DNA from: Lucifuga dentata
Lineage: Eukaryota; Chordata; Actinopteri; Ophidiiformes; Bythitidae
Reading direction: 5' to 3'
Length of the DNA stretch: 64,000 nucleotides
NCBI GenBank assembly: GCA_014773175.1
Contig: VXCM01000956.1
Span: forward strand, 1-64,000
How positions within the stretch are numbered: the stretch's first letter is position 1; each line of letters starts with the position of its first letter. Below the pieces are notes generated by a model. It ran no database searches and was not told the DNA's origin. It saw only the letters and a program-made list of their open reading frames with translations. Positions 39,701-54,000 of the stretch are shown here, piece after piece. Position numbers and translations under genes: made by a program.

Positions 39701-40339
39701 TTTTTTTTCTTCCCTTCCAGACTGCCATTGGTTTCAGATCATTCTAGTACGCTATAAAAATCAGCTTGTAGAGACTTGAAACATGCTTGAGATAAGTAAT
39801 CTATCACAGCAAACACGATATCGATTTAGTTTTTTTTTTTTTTTTTTNTTTTTTTTTTTTTTTTTATCACAGTAACTTTATTTAACTGGTCCAACATAGA
39901 GCTGGAAGACAAAGTATGTCTCCACCAGGAAATATAATTCCAGGAGAAGATGGCTTTTACTGTGAAATAAAAAAAATGGCCATGCCTTCTACAATTGTGC
40001 AAAAGTGTTAGCAGGTGAAATAATGAATTTTAAGGTGCATTACCTGAACATTTGATTTTGAAAGATGAGGGGATTTGGCAAAAATAACAGGAAAAATAAA
40101 ATGCGGTTTTATGTTTTGGAAATTGTCAGTTAGGTAACATGTATGTGGATAATATGTATAAGGTTTCGACATACAAAATCGGCGGGATGGTCCTTTGAGG
40201 TGTGTACAGCTGTATGTTTCTCTGCCTGCAGAATGCTGGAGTGCTGTTTAAGATCAGGGTGGTGGGAGGATCAGCAGCCTACAGCTACCTGTCCCCACAG
40301 GACAGCAGGCCTCTGTACCACTCCGCTGTGGACAGGTAG

Positions 40340-40394
<55 letters not shown>

Positions 40395-43300
40395 ACATGC
40401 TCAGAGGGAGAGCGAGAATAGATGAAAATATAACCTTTAAACAGCATGAAACAAATCCGTAAAATGTTTTCAGTCGTAATTGTGGATTGTGGATCCTGAC
40501 AACAGGTTCACACTCAGTATAAAGGAACAAGAGATTATATAAGCCTAATTAATTGCCACAGGGAAAAAAAATAAATGTTAAAACTGAAACTACCAGATGA
40601 ATTCACAGCCAGAAGCATGGCACATATGCTGCTTTGCCATAAACAAAAAAAACTGCAAAGCTTCTCAGAAATCAATGAACCATAAGAGGATTATAGAGAA
40701 TAATGACGCCAGTTTGATTTGATATAAAGTCTTATTTTCTGTGTGATAAAGAGCATCGAGGTGCTGCCATAAAGCTGCAGAGCTTAGCATAAATCTCTGC
40801 TGTTGTGCCTCTGAGCAACAGTGAAGGTCAGGCCTTCCACAAAAGAGTCAGATAATGAGGTCATCGGTTTGACTGCTTTCAGAAGGTGTGTGTGTGTGTA
40901 TTCATTCATCTATCAGCAATACCACAAACTGTGTAAATGTCACGTATATCAGTTTCAGTTTATTTTGTTATTCATAGTTAGTTTTGTAAGAAAAATTAAA
41001 TTAATAGAATAAAAGCTGTGTAAATCCCTAAATTATTGCTGCTTTTGTCTTCATGGAGTGTCCTCACATGTTATGCCATCCTGACATCTAGTGGTAACAG
41101 GAAGTATGTACATATTTGTGCATTAAAGGACCATACTGGTGGTTTTGCATGTGTGAGCCCAATATACTGTATACAACCTGCATTTACATAATGTTACTGA
41201 CCACTATTTTCTAAAATATACTACTGGAGCAGTAAATATTAGAATTGTTTTTCCTACCTTCCAGACAGCAATTGGTTTCAGTTCATTCCAGTATGCTATA
41301 AAAATCAACTTGTAGAGACTTGAAATGTGTGTCAGATGATAATTCATCACAGTGAACACGTCTTTTAAATTTTTTTTGTCAAAGTAACTTTATCTAACCG
41401 ATCCAACACAGAGCTGCACGGAATAAAATATATGTCTCTGCCAGGGAATGTAGTCCCAGAAGACGGCTTTTACAGAGAAATTAAAAACAACTGTCCTTTC
41501 TACATCTGGACATACATACATGTTAGTAGGCAAAACATGAATTTTAAAGTGGGTGTATCACCTGATCATTCGATGTTGAAAACTTAAGGGATTTGACAAA
41601 ATAATAGGAAAACTAAAATACAGTTTTCTGTTTAGGAAAATGGTTGTCAGTCACATACTGCGTATGCAGGTTGTGTTCATTGGACTTAATCCTCAGGAGT
41701 CTGAAGTCAATTTTGACACACAGTTTGCTGATTTTGAGACTTTATTTTCTAGAATCTTATAGAATGAAGTAGAAAATTGACAACTTTTTTTCTGATTTAT
41801 TTTAGATTATTTTGATAAATTCTTTTAGATTGATTTTTTTTTTCCTTGAATAAAGAATTTTCTTGAAAAATTAATTTGAGACTCCAGATGGTTAAACATA
41901 CAAAAACACTGATATGGTCCTTTAAGCATTTTCACAGACACCAACATAACTTTCTCTTTGAAAATTGAATGAAAGTGCTTGTGTTGAGTTTCAGTCAGTT
42001 TGTAGTTTCAGTAAACTCTCCGTCCAGAATACAGATGCATGCAGAATTGCAGTTGGGCATGACTTCAAATCAGAAATCTGCCTCTGGTCGTCGGCCATCT
42101 GTCAACTTTTCTCCTCAGAACTCCAACACCTGTCCTCAGTGGTGTTTGGCTGTGGAATAATCATGCTGTTTTATATATTTTTCCTACGATAAAAGCAGTG
42201 AAAACAACCAGGCACGTCAACATAAATATATAATTTAAACTAAATCTCACTTGTGCTTAGTGGTACTGCCAGATGTCAGTCTCTCATCGTGTATGTGTGT
42301 GTGTATGTGTGTATAAATGTGACATGAAATTAAATAACTTTGTACACAGAAAATAGACATCGTTCCTGAAGCAGAGTCAGATTTCAGCCTCTGTTTATTC
42401 TCAGTATTCTGTTTCCTCTAATACTGACTGAAATCAAATCAATGGAATCAAGAGGAAAAAAATGAGCTGTTTGTTCTGTTTTAGAATGCGTTTTTTGTTT
42501 TACTCCTTTTTTTCCCTTGGTGAATTGAAGAGCTCTGAAGTTCAGTGGCCCAGGCGGACCCCCTCATGTGAAGCTCATCATTGAGTGGGAGCACAAGATT
42601 AAAGAATGGTAAACCTGTGCACAAACACTTCAAAGTTTTCTGGAACATGCACACATGGACAAATATAGCACATATTTTGACAAATCTCTAGTCTTTCAAA
42701 ATCAAATGTTTAAGTCATACACCCACCTTAAAGGACCATACCATCTATTTTGCATGTTTGAGCCCAATATATTCAATTTTCATACACGTAACGATATGAC
42801 TGACAATCATTTCCCAAAGCATACTACTGGAACGGTGAGTTAAAAAAAATTTTTCCTGCCTTCCAGGCCGTCATTGGTTTCAGTTCATTCTGGTACGCTA
42901 TTCAAACCACCTTGTTGATACTTGAAACGTTCTTGGGATAGGTAATCCATTATCATGAACAAGGCATGTATTCAGGTTTTTTTTTTTAAGTTTTGTTAAT
43001 TTCTCAGTAAAAACCATGCTCCATATCAAATCCATGTTAAAACATTAAATTATGTCACTTTGACAAAAATAATGTAACAAACGTTGTATTCATTGTGATG
43101 GATTATTTATCTCAAGAACGTTTGAAGTCTCTACAAGTTGATTTTATAGCATACTGGAACAAACTAAAACCAATGGCTGCCTGGAAGATAGGAAAAGAAA
43201 TCTAAAATGTACCACTCCAGTAGCATATTTTGGAAAAATACTTGGCAGCACTGTAATGCGGTGTATTTATTGGGCTCAAACATGCAAAATCACCGATATG

Positions 43301-46300
43301 ATCCTTTAAGTGAAGCAAAAAATAAATGAGTTATCCAGCGCCACCTACACTTATGGTTTTTTCACATGACTCTGCAGCTGAAATGGAACAATAAACCATG
43401 TGTGTACTATGTATGTGTGCGTGTACATGTGTGTGCATGTTCCAGTCTGTTTGGCACCATCCAGGAGGAGGTGGTAAAGGATGCAGAAAGCGTGAGGAAC
43501 CAACAGCAGCAGCACCTTCAGCAGCACAGCTGCACGCTGGATGAATGCTTCCAGCTCTACACCAAAGAAGAACAGGTGAGGCTGAAGTAAAAATAATCCT
43601 TTAGTTTCACATCAGAATTCCAGCTATCTGCCTGCAGTCCATTTCAAATCAAATTCCCTTTTTCCTAACTTACATGTGTTTTGTTATCTTCACCAATGAG
43701 GTTATGTTTTTGCCCGTTTACATCTGTTAGTTTGCTTTGTTTAGTAGCAGAATGACTCAGAAAGTTTGGTTTGATAAAACATGGAAGGGAAGAACAATGT
43801 AAATTTTGGTATTGATGCAGATCCAGGGGCAGAACCAGGAATTTTGATTTCTTAACGTTGCGAGATGTGGCATTTTTTCAGTATTTTTTGTCAATTTCTT
43901 CAAAAGTAATACAGCAATCTTAATGAAAAACATCAGTCATATTTATCACATAACAGACTATCAGTATTTGTGATTTGGTCTAAAAACTGCTGTTCCTTAT
44001 GAAAAATAAAGCAGTTAAGTCCTATCATTGTTCTAGCCATTTTTCTTTTAATTTCGGCACACTGTTGCCTCACAGCAGCAAAGTCCTGGTGTGAAGCCCC
44101 ATGCCGGCCCTGATCCTGTCATGTGGCGTTGCCATGTTCTCCCCCATGTTTGCGTGGGTTTCCTGTGGGTACTCCGGTTTCCCCCACAATCATAAAACAT
44201 TCATGTTTACCTAACTCAATCTTTACGCAGGCAGTCGACGGTTTGCATTTTCAGCTGAAAATAATAAAGTACCACTGATGTAGGAGTAATCATATACAAT
44301 AATGCCTATCTGCACCATTTAATTTGAGTTAATAACATGAATGCCCTTGAGTCTGGCTCATTTCTCCAGCACAACCTCCACCATCAGCTGTGACAAATGC
44401 ACCCTGCAGGCAGTATTTTTGTAAAACCAGCAAATGAATCCCCTCCATGTTTATGCTAGTACAACTTTTCATTCAGTGTCGACTGTGATGGATTTTGGCA
44501 GATGCTGACATCTCAACCCTGCACTCATTAACTTCCACTTGCTGTCGTTCTGATTCAGTGACATTTGTATGCGTCTACAAACTGAGTACTTCTTGGCCTT
44601 AACAGCAGGAAATGTTACACACACATCCATACCAGCATTGAAATCTTCCTGAGACCCTGGGGCAAGGGAAAGAAATGGCACTAGACGTACAGAAATAACC
44701 GGAAGGTTGAGGAAGCAATGACTGAAACTGCCTATTTGTAGAAGTGAACGTATGGAGGTGTGGGTGAATACTGTTTGCATTCATTCTTTGCAGGTAAACC
44801 CTTGGCTGTAAGACTCCAGTTCCTAATGGAACTCTATAAGTGTAGGGCTGCTAGTAAAGTTAGTAAAGTCTCTCATTATAAGAGACCCTGCTCACATACT
44901 GAATAATTATTATGACTTGCTGCCATCCGACCGACCTTTCCGTATGTCCAAATTCTCCACAGTTAGAACCAAATCTAGTTTTATTCCTAAATCTATTCAT
45001 TTGTTAAACAGACATTCACCCATATAGTGCAATAAGGAAGTTGCTATTGTGTGTGTTTTACTGGTAAATTTTATTCAAGTGATCTGTATTTGTTTTCAGT
45101 CATGCATTCTTACAGAGCAGATAATCTTATATGAAAGATCGGTCATTGTATATCAACTAAGTGTTCCTTATATTAGCAGCTTAGATTGGGTTATTTTGCA
45201 CAATAAGAGTAATAATGTTGTTTTGTACTAGTGCAATGCCTGTTCAAAACATGCCTCTTTGGAACGGGCCAGATTTTATAGTGTGCACCGCAGCCTGCCA
45301 TAATTTAGTTCTGCACGTCCTCGTGAGCTAGCTTTGTTTGCGGTCCGGGGTCGGGTNCCTGCCATAATTTAGTTCTGCACGTCCTCGTGAGCTAGCTTTG
45401 TTTGCGGTCCGGGGTCGGGTGTCTTTCTTATTTTTTTGTCCAGTTAAATTAAGTTTAACTGGATCAGTTAAACTTAATTTAACTGATCCAACACGGAGCT
45501 ACATGGAAGAAAATGTTTGTCACCACCAGGGAATGTATCCATAGGAAAATATGACTTTTACCGAGAAATTAAAACAACCATGCCTTTTACAGTCATGCTT
45601 AAGTATTAGCAGGTGAAACATTAAATTTTAATGTGGGCATATCACCTGAGTATTTGATTTTGAAAGATTAGGGGATTTGGCAAAATGAAATGAAAATTAA
45701 ATACAGTTTTATTTTTATTTAAAACATCACGTAAACATCACACTTAGAAATCGACGTGTATCTTATTCCAAGTAACAGACCGAGATTGTGTATGCTACAA
45801 AATACACTCATATTTTCGTGTATTTTGTAGTTACATACACGTTACACCAAATAGTAAAAATAAATTCACCAGTTCAGTTCACTAACTGACTGATTGATTC
45901 CAGCTTGCCCCAGATGATGCCTGGAAGTGTCCCCACTGTAAGCAGCTCCAGCAGGGCATGGTGAAGATGAGCCTGTGGACGCTCCCTGATATCCTCATCC
46001 TCCATCTCAAGCGCTTCCGGCAGGTAGGCGAGCTGCTTAGGAAACGTGCTCGAGTTTTTGTTGTGTTGGAACTCAGCTTACATTAAAACAGATCCCTCCA
46101 GTTATAACTCTTATTATTTATTTCTAAATAACCATCGATGCATTTTTCTCTTTATTACTGTGATTTTGTTGCACTTTTGATTTGCAAATGAAAAACAATG
46201 AATACATATGTAGCTTTCAACTAATTTAAAAAAAATACTGATATGTTGCTTCATATAGAAATACAGAAAATGTAATGTTCAAATAAACACGAAAACTGGT

Positions 46301-48063
46301 AAAACTACTACAAAATGTTGCTAGGAGGGTAAACTCTCATGACCCTTTAGTCCATGTGATGGTAAAAAATTTGTAACTAGGACAGAAGTCGCATTGCTCA
46401 CGTTTCCCCACATGGATTTTCTGCATGCCAGCAGTTACGTACGTGGCATAACTTAAATGAATACAGCTGAAAACACTTGAAATGAATGAGAAAGCACATG
46501 CTTGATGACCTTCTCGTCAGGTGGGTTTGAGATGTTGGGATGAAGGAGAGAAAGAAGCGTCGCAACGAATAAACAAAAACCTTCAGCTGTGTGTGTTCAG
46601 CATTATGTAAGCCACTGCTGCTTTCAGCCGAAACTGAAACCGAACTGAAACTCAATTTCAGCCACAGACAGGACAGTCTGGCTACTTTAGACATTTGGTT
46701 TTGCTCTATGCTCGCCAGTTTCCTCCAGTCTTTCCAGAGACCAGTTAAAATAGCCTCTGCAAAAGCCTGCAGTGTCTCTTTTTCACATTTTATCTGAGAT
46801 TCTCTGGTTCTCTGTTTGAGGCCAACAAAAAGTCTTACCAACATTTGTGCAATACCTGAGCTGATTGGTCCTTTAACGATCTGGCACTAATGCTGCGTTC
46901 ACAGACCTTGAAAGTCGAATTTTTCCCAGTTGGAAGTTCCAACTTCCAATCTCAAACCATTCCAGCCAAATGTGTAATCAAAAAAGCATGGCTGAATACC
47001 AATAAATACTGTAAAATTAATTAAACTTCATAATAAATGCTAACTAGAGTAAAGTTAGACTACANACCAATAAATACTGTAAAATTAATTAAACTTCATA
47101 ATAAATGCTAACTAGAGTAAAGTTAGACTACAGGACTGTTTGGTTGTGTTGTTTTACAATAATATTAATCATAGTAGGTATTAAACTTTGTGCAGAGAAG
47201 TAATATTATGAAATTATTTACACTTATGTATCAGTGGCAAACAGTTATTACAATATACATAGTTAACTATAGATAGTTAACTTGGCGGTGTATTCTGACC
47301 TTTTTCTTTCAATTTCACGCAAGAAAAAATACTTTATTCGCCTTTTAGCTGATCATTTCCATTCACTAAGCTCGTTTCCACGGCGCTGCCATGTTGAGTG
47401 ACGTTGTACTCGTTAAGTCCGGATAGATAATTTTGGTCTGAGTTTCCCAGCTGAAGCTCCGACTTCAAGTGCCGTCCCAAAGCATTTTTCCAAGTAAGAA
47501 GTCAGAAAAATCTGAGTTCCGATGTCTGTCGAACGCAGCATTAAACTAGCACCTGAACTCAACCTGGGTATATTTTGTCAAACTGAGATCATTCTGGCTT
47601 TCAGCGTCTCATACAATATATTGTTGTTTGTTTGTTTTTTGGAAGAACTGGGGGGCTTCAATGTTTCGCATATTTTCTCATTGAGCAAAACAAAAAATTG
47701 TTCAGACTTAAACAGGGAATTTGTTTTTTATTTTTCACCTCGCGAAGGTCCCTTCAGGTGCAATGGAGAAGACAGATAGAGAGGCAGAGTTCATCTTTAG
47801 GCAGATCTCGTTTATTGATGCATCAGTACTGAGGAGAGTGCTTGCATGCGATGTGAAAGAGTCTCAAAGATATGTGTGATATTATAGATGAGTGAGAATA
47901 GAGTGTGTCTGTATGTGCATGTGAGAAATGCATGTATGAAAGATGAGCAGACTGTGAATATGTTAGCATAAGATATGGTAGCAACAGTTTGGAGAAACGC
48001 CAAAACAGACGATTGTGAAAAACAGTACAAACTGATTCTAACTACCTCCACAGGAGCTTGCAG

Positions 48064-48094
<31 letters not shown>

Positions 48095-51000
48095 ATTGTG
48101 TTTGACCTTACCCAACATTTCCAATGCTTCACGCTAAGTTTACAAAAAGGTACAAACTAGTAATTTTCCATTTCAAGATGTTTTGCGCCTTAGTGTCAAT
48201 TTCTATGCAAATCAAACCTTTCTTTTTAAAGCGTCCAAACTGATAACCATGCTCGCTCTGTTCATGTCGGTTCCAAACACTTTATCAGGGCTTTGGACAC
48301 TTCCTCATATTCTTATCACCTCCTCTGTCCTATAGTGCCACAGAGTCACCAATCCAGGTAGTTCTATAGTTTTCTGGAAACTGGATTTCTCCTGAGTTTG
48401 ATGATCTTTACCACTCTCCTATCAGACAAACATCAAAAAGTAGTTCTACATTTTTAAACAAAGGAATAATATTGTGGTGGTATTCTCTGTGACCTCTGAG
48501 GGTTAAACACAGATACACTCAGCTTATGCTCAAATGTCGTGTTACGCACAACTTATGATGAGTTCAGAAGTCCAGTAACAAAGCACCCTCTGGGTCAGAC
48601 TTGATAGAGGGTCTCTAAGTTCCCTGTCTCCTTTGCAGACATGAACACTGAAGACTCCATTAGTAATATTTAGTCTGGAGGTGTAGCCTTCTTTAAGACC
48701 TTACACCCAAGACTTCCAACACTTCGCGCTGAGTACCTCCAAAAAAACAAATCAGGACGAAGTTCAACAAGTTGGCAGGACTCTAACTCTGACCAAAAAA
48801 TATTACTACTCATCCCAGTAAGAAATGAGAGCTAATTTTCAATGTCCACTCCTCCTAGCCCTTCACCTTTTACTGATGACTAATTGGAATCACAGCTAAT
48901 CAGTATGCTTCTTCATGCTTGTGGTGGGCCCACAGGCGGCTGCTGGCTTTGAGCCCAGTCAGGCCTCATGGGTCAGAACACTTGGCTGGGATCAGTCAAA
49001 CACACACCTACAAGCTCCTGTGGAGGTCTCACTTGAGGATAGGGTACTGGTTTACCTCCTGTGGATAAGATCACTTTTCTCCCATTAGGACATTACATGA
49101 GGGGTCAGTGAATCTGTTTAGCGTTCTGCCTACGGCCAGGTTTAGTAGACCCAACCAGAAGTCACACTTCCTAAAAGCCTTCCATTCCAGGAAGTGCAAT
49201 GACTGATCAACAGTTAAAGAGTAAATCTGTAATCAGTCACGAGGAGCAGAAAATTGCTGCAGCTCTTTTCTCAATGGGGTGAAATTTTCTAACACTTTTT
49301 ACTTCTGGACAGACCAAGAAGTGCAATGTGCTGTCACAAGCAGGTCACGGCTTACTGTGATGTCACAGATTGAAGCGTGATCAGAGGTCAGCGTGGATGA
49401 AAGATTCAACCCACAGACAGCAGTCCACTGCGGAGCTAGTGACTCAGTCTGATTTACCCTTTACAACATTTTATTTGATAGCTGTTAAATTCATACTCAA
49501 CATGTGATATTTATTATGTCTCTATGTATGTATAAATTTAAAAAAAATGTTGAAACAGGTAGGCGAGCGGAGAAACAAGCTATCAACCCTGGTGCGCTTC
49601 CCCCTGACTGGACTGGACATGGCCCCCCATGTCGTAAAGAGAAGCCAGAGTATGAAGAACTTGAACATGGGGGTCTGGCCACCTTCCTGGAAGCAACCAT
49701 CAGGCCAGAAGCACCAACTTACTGACATCACCCTCCCTCATGACTTCCTGTATGACCTATACGCTGTGTGTAACCATCATGGAGGAATGCATGGAGGACA
49801 TTATACGGGTATGGAATTGATGTGTTTGATGTTTGGTCATGTGAGTGCTGATATGTTCTGTCATCACAGCTCCTGATAATTTGAGCCTTTTATTTGTTAA
49901 TTCGCCATTGTGGTTACCAAGACTGGATTCTTTTGGAGAGGATTAAGAGTGCCAGGGATTTTGCCATCTGAATAGATGGATAGAGTTTTACTTTAGAAGA
50001 AGAAAGTAGAATTCTTCCACCACCACCAAAAGAGGAGATAGATAATGAGAGTTGATGGCAGGGCAAAAGCTGCCCTGCCATACTGGCATGGAATCAACGT
50101 GTTTGAACTTATATAACCCTCGCTCCATTGCGGGAAATGTCTGCCTCTTAGTGAAGCTGATGACAAAGCCCAGTGCAGCGGTCAGTTTCTCTCACAGAGC
50201 AAAACTATTAGCATTTAGACAGATAGGAACCTATTTGTGAGGCAAAGTCAGTAGAAATGGCAATAAAGTGATATAAGCAACTCACAGCAAGGGGGTGAGG
50301 TTACTGTGGTAACAGTTCAGACCTTTGGTAGAAGAAAGAGAAGCTGTCAAATGTCTCAGCTGCTAATGCGCTTCGGTTTCATGTTGAGAAGCAAAGCCGA
50401 GAATTTCTACTTACAAATGCAAAAGCTGTGAGAAAAAAGTTCTTTTGTACGAGGAGAAATTGTTCTTCAGCATGCTTCTAAGCTTGTGGCAAATTTGTAT
50501 GTTGGTTTGAGCCCTCCTCTTATTCATCCACGTCAGGAGTTTCTCATGCAGCCAAGGAGTAAGCAAAGAAGAGTGCTTTTTGGTGGAGTATCAATATAAA
50601 GGAGAGTTCCCTATGCGTGATCTGTGTACTGGATTCTTTTTCTTTCTGCTGTTTCATGACTAATGCTTAAAATGTGCTGACCTCATTACTGCCAGAGGTC
50701 ACACACATTTAAGTATGCATTGTTCTTCTTCGCTTTCATTTTCGGATCCAGCTTACTGTAGGAACTCAGTGGATGGCCAGTGGTATAGCTATGATGACAG
50801 CAGCGTCGACTTAGTGCCAGAGGAAGAAGTGTGTACAAGAGGGGCCTACATCCTTTTCTACCAGAGACGCAACACCATCCCTCCATGGTCTGCAAGTAGC
50901 TCCGTCAGAGGTAAGCATGCAATTGCTCGTGAACTGAAAAACATAAATAATTCATTCTGCTGTATTTGTTCTGCTTGTCTGTACTTGAACTACTGATCTG

Positions 51001-54000
51001 TAGTTCCTTACCTACAGCATTTATACCAACTCAAACAAACTCTCAGCAGCAACAAGGCTTTAAAGGACCATCCCAGCAAGTTTGCATGTTTAAGCCCAAT
51101 ATGTACAACCCACATATATGGTATGTTACTAATAACCAATTTCCAAAACATAAAACCTTATTTTAGTTTTCCTGTATTTTTCCAAATCCCCTAATCCTTC
51201 AAAATCAGATATTCATGCAATACTTAAAATTCAGTGTTTCATCTGCAACATTTGTGTACAATTGTAGAAGGCCGTTTTAATTTCAAGGTAAAAGCCGTCT
51301 TGTCCTGGAACTATATTTCCTGGTGGAGACATACATTGTCTTCCATGCAGCTCCGTGTTGAAGTGGTTAAATAAAGTTACTTTGACAAAAATTTATGTTG
51401 TGCTTGCTGTGTTGGATTACGTATCTCAAGCATGTTTCAAGTTTCTACAAGTTGAGTACTGGAATGAACTGAAACCAATGGCAGTCTGGAAGGTAAAACC
51501 AATTCTAGTATTTACCACTCTAGTTGTATATTTTTTAAAGTAGCTGCTTATATAACATGTAAGCAGGTTGTATATATTGGGCTCAAAGTTGATATGGTAC
51601 TTAACTGGACTAGAAGGGCAGCATTAGAGCACATACAGCCTTGACAAAATTTGTCTTGTTCTAATGACATGCAGGTCTAGAGCAAGACCAAATTGCACCT
51701 ATTGATAGTCTATTATGGCATTAATAAGCCACACATTTTTCATTGAGTTTGGTTTGTTACTTTTAACGAAATTGACAAAAATATTGAAAATTTCCTTCTG
51801 TCTAACTGTTAAGAAACCATTAATTAAAAAAATTCCTGGATCTGCCTTTGAATGCTGTATATAGGTTCCTCCCTGGGCCTACGCCACATTCACACAAGCT
51901 TCATCAAAGCCTGTTTATAACTTTTGAAGTGCTCCTGTCAAGAACCAAACAGATGTGGGTGAAAGCACAATCTCCTTGGAGGAGATGAGGGCTGCAAACT
52001 GACTGAAATTGCAAGTAAATATTTTCCAGAGAACCAACTAGGAGTAAGAAAAAAATACCCTGAAGATTTCTCACTTTACACTCAAACATGCAGCATTTAT
52101 ACCATACTGTCCTGAGCAGATTAACATGCAGAGAAAGGAGAGACACTTGCTGCAGGTAGAGAACCACATCCTGATTTAACTGCAGCAGCGCACAAACAGC
52201 CCATCCTCACTGCATGTTTTTTAAATAAGAATAATAATAATAATAATAACTTTATTTATATAGCACCTTTAAAAACAGGGTTTACAAAGTGCTTTGACAG
52301 ACAAAGCAATACAATATAACAGCAGAAAACCAAACAGACAGGCAAANTTACAAAGTGCTTTGACAGACAAAGCAATACAATATAACAGCAGAAAACCAAA
52401 CAGACAGGCAAAATAAGAGCAGGACAAAATTCAGGTAAAGTTCAGTTAAGCTATCGTTAAAACAAGGACACAAATGATAGGCAAGGGAACAGGTAAAAAC
52501 TAAAGTAGTAAATAAAAAGTAAAACAAAATAAATAAAAGCCAATAAAACACTAATAAATGAATAAATAAATAAATGAATAAGTAAATAAACAATAAATAA
52601 ATAAACACAGATAAGACAATAAAAGCAATGAAAGGACAACAAAAGGATGTTTGTATCAGGAAAAATAATTGTGATGAAATTAAAGAGACACTGTGAGTTT
52701 GGGAGCACATACACCATTCTTACATACAAGCCTCTGTGTGTGTGTGTGTGTGCATATGTGTGCACCTTTGTGCTCCATAAATAGGACAAAAGGAAATTAA
52801 ACACAGACAGGGAAAAAAAAAAAGGTATGTATATATGTATGTACGTAACATAGATCTCCTGTTACCCATTTAAGTACCAGGAAAAAAAGTATGCTCATCC
52901 CTGCTTATTACAGAAGTTTGTAAAGTAGTTCAGTAAATTAGCACACAGCTCCAAGGACATTGTTTATCCAAATTCCACAGTTTGTTCCCCAAATTAAACC
53001 TATTTTGTGTGTGTGGGGGGGAGGGNGGAATTGAAGGATAAGCTGAACAAAGGCAAGCCAGAGAAGCAGAGCAGAGAATGGTAACAAAAGGGTTTAATTG
53101 GTAATTATATCAGGCTATTCAACATGCATGGGCATAGCTGATGTTATGTCCCTAAATTACTTGGGGTGCGTCATGCAACATTTGTCAGTTATGCAAAATA
53201 CTATGAAAAGGAAAAGGAAACATAAAGAGTACGAAGCAACAGAATTTATTCTACACTGTGTTGTTCTCGATTAGACCATTATAATGAAGCATGCAGACTT
53301 TTTATATTAATATTAAAACAAGTTTATCAAAACTAAAACAGGTTTATCTGCGCAAGAGACAATTTAGGACTAATTTGAAAGAAAATGTTACGTAACCCAA
53401 ATGAACCAAATGGATAACTACAAGGGAGATTTTTCTCATACCTTAAGTACCTGAGGTTTCTGTAATTATCTTTTACACAGTATGGTAAGAAAAGAGATAT
53501 TTTTATTATTGCAGCAGCCGTGTCTGTGTGTGTGTATGTGCTCGCATGCACAAGGGAGCCAAATGACGCAAAACCTGAAACTTTTTTGTGTAGCTGCTCA
53601 GGGAGTCGAGTCCATATTGATAACAGATGAAAATAGTAAAATGCCTCTGATCATTTATATTACAGTGTAGATATATCACCTTCCATTAGTGTCATCTGTC
53701 CTTCTATAACCTAATTGTCTCTTAACCTTTTCCATATACAGTATACAGTTTAAACATACAGAAATTTTGAGTTGAAAAAATTTTAAACTGGGAAAAATTT
53801 GACAAATTGAATTTATGCTTACTGAAACTGCAGCCTCTCAATTCCTGAAACTGGTCATAGCAAACTGGAAATAAGGCTGGATGAGAAGGATGAAAATAAT
53901 TAGTAGGAACAATGCAAGGTCAGCAGGGGGAGTTTGAGCAGGTTTCTATAGCGACCAATCACATCAGCTCCTCTCATCCTCTTTAAAAGCAGCAGAAAGT

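Noticed and set aside
8366..40530. Frames of repeated Thr-His or Cys-Val
   Set aside because: Translations of (CA)n/(GT)n microsatellites.
44469..46844. - strand frames of 103 and 148 codons
   Set aside because: They sit in introns of usp43 without motifs or flanking splice logic and are treated as chance frames.
47740..49450. Possible solo LTR or LTR retroelement
   Set aside because: Only a polyA-like signal and weak resemblance. No paired repeat, primer-binding site or pol motif was found, so not called as an element.
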